Below are positions 13,487 through 14,084 of a stretch of DNA of 14,084 bases, one piece after another. Below the pieces are notes generated by a model, which had not been told where the DNA came from, did not search any database, and saw only the letters and a program-made list of their open reading frames with translations. The stretch comes from JBLRWS01 sp047921075 (GTDB taxonomy: Bacteria > Bacteroidota > Rhodothermia > Balneolales > Balneolaceae). The stretch's first letter is position 1. Each line of letters begins with the position of its first letter. Location of the stretch: contig JBLRWS010000061.1 of assembly GCA_047921075.1 (NCBI GenBank), forward strand, positions 1 through 14,084. The letters run 5' to 3'. The translations under genes and the position numbers were made by a program.

Positions 13487-14084
13487 GACGATCCGGTTTG
13501 TTTTTCTGCGTGCCGCGAGCAGTTTCGTTTGATGTTGTAGTGGACACTGAAAAACTCATCACACCATTTACATACGTTTTTCAGTTCCTCGGCCCGTTTT
13601 CGGGCATACTCTTCCGGCACCCCGATGCTTTCACCCATACTATAGGGATCGCCCTCGTTCAGCTTTTGGAAAATGGGACTATCTGCAAAACGGGCCAGTA
13701 CGTCGCTCACTTTTTCAGTCCGCGCATCGCCCAGGGGGTCCTTGGTACCGGGACAACAGGGGTTGATTTTCCAGAGCTGAATGGAGATTTCGTTCGGGAT
13801 GGCTTCGCCGCCACTCAGGAACCCGATCGCTCCCGATACCACCGCGCAAAAATTATGGCTGCCGTCCTTCATCCAGATGTCGTTGTCCAGCGCACGCCCT
13901 CGCGCCCAGTTACCTCCCAGCCACATATCCTCCGATGCCCCCCAATGCCCCCAGCTCAGCGGGAAATTATGCAGATAGTTCTCTTTCCGGATCAGCGGAT
14001 CTTTGTTGCTGCCATCCACGCCTCGTGAATCGAACAGTTTGCGAAGTTCATCCAGCCGCTCGCCTTTGTGTTTGTGGTAGCGGT
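13483..14084 (-). CDS. Unrecognised Cys/Trp-rich protein, 5' end outside the window
   Basis: The reading frame is open to the right edge, so at least 21 residues (RYHKHKGERLDELRKLFDSRG) precede the GTG at 14019 and the gene is truncated by the window. About 199 residues are visible. I do not recognise the family. Features: a Trp/Gly-rich segment LSWGHWGASEDMWLGGNWARGR, a central hydrophobic stretch FCAVVSGAIGFLSGG, NPCCPGT, and C-terminal CKWCDEFFSVHY and NCSRH that could bind metal with CCP. Its stop codon overlaps the phosphorylase start by 4 bases (ATGA), so it is coupled in the same operon. A shared metabolic pathway with the phosphorylase and kinase is likely, the function unknown. Confidence 0.7.
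   Translation of the reverse strand, partial: RYHKHKGERLDELRKLFDSRGVDGSNKDPLIRKENYLHNFPLSWGHWGASEDMWLGGNWARGRALDNDIWMKDGSHNFCAVVSGAIGFLSGGEAIPNEISIQLWKINPCCPGTKDPLGDARTEKVSDVLARFADSPIFQKLNEGDPYSMGESIGVPEEYARKRAEELKNVCKWCDEFFSVHYNIKRNCSRHAEKQTGSS

Noticed and set aside
13498..14028. Plus-strand 176-codon frame at the right end
   Set aside because: The minus-strand frame overlaps the phosphorylase start by ATGA and is open to the edge, which fits an operon better; the plus frame is isolated and without motifs.

Overview
The window looks like a chromosomal segment of a member of the Bacteroidota/FCB group; Rhodothermota or Balneolota is my best guess. This rests on several start-proximal motifs resembling the Bacteroidota promoter (TTTG near -33, TAnnTTTG near -7), weak or absent Shine-Dalgarno sequences, many lipoproteins and a RhlE-type helicase. 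No rRNA or other phylogenetic marker is complete, so the placement is an inference. A run of exactly 100 N (5098-5197) marks a scaffold gap, so linkage across it is assumed.

Left end (1-327): the 3' tail of a tmRNA-like or tRNA-like gene enters from the edge and is followed by a terminator. The unit of tail, terminator and 17-nt palindrome is then repeated once, in diverged form, and a third copy of the palindrome starts before the neighbouring gene. Minus-strand genes follow: a YwqK/MORN-type lipoprotein (328-993) and a CopD-like membrane protein with two small paralogous four-helix membrane proteins (2562 down to 1210). The last two of these are coupled by an ATGA overlap. A divergent plus-strand DUF3565 gene lies at 2837-3031.

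Centre: on the plus strand, a large cysteine-containing protein of unknown function (3241-5061) has glycine-rich motifs suggestive of a flavin TIM barrel. After the gap come a secreted trypsin-like protease lipoprotein (5223-6278), an orphan branched-chain amino-acid-type substrate-binding lipoprotein (6463-7644) and an RhlE-family DEAD-box helicase (7821-9089), whose leader carries a terminator-like hairpin.

Right side, all minus strand: a DUF389/TIGR00341 membrane protein (9180-10187), a lipoprotein of about 386 residues (10386-11546), and a tightly overlapping three-gene operon. The operon reads, in transcription order, an unrecognised Cys/Trp-rich protein cut by the window edge (13483-14084), a nucleoside-phosphorylase-fold protein (12686-13486) and an APH/MtnK-like kinase (11671-12693). 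The overlaps are 4 and 8 nt. Phosphorylase and kinase both depart from the textbook motifs, so this operon, the 606-residue protein and the RNA-tail repeat are the least explained parts of the window.
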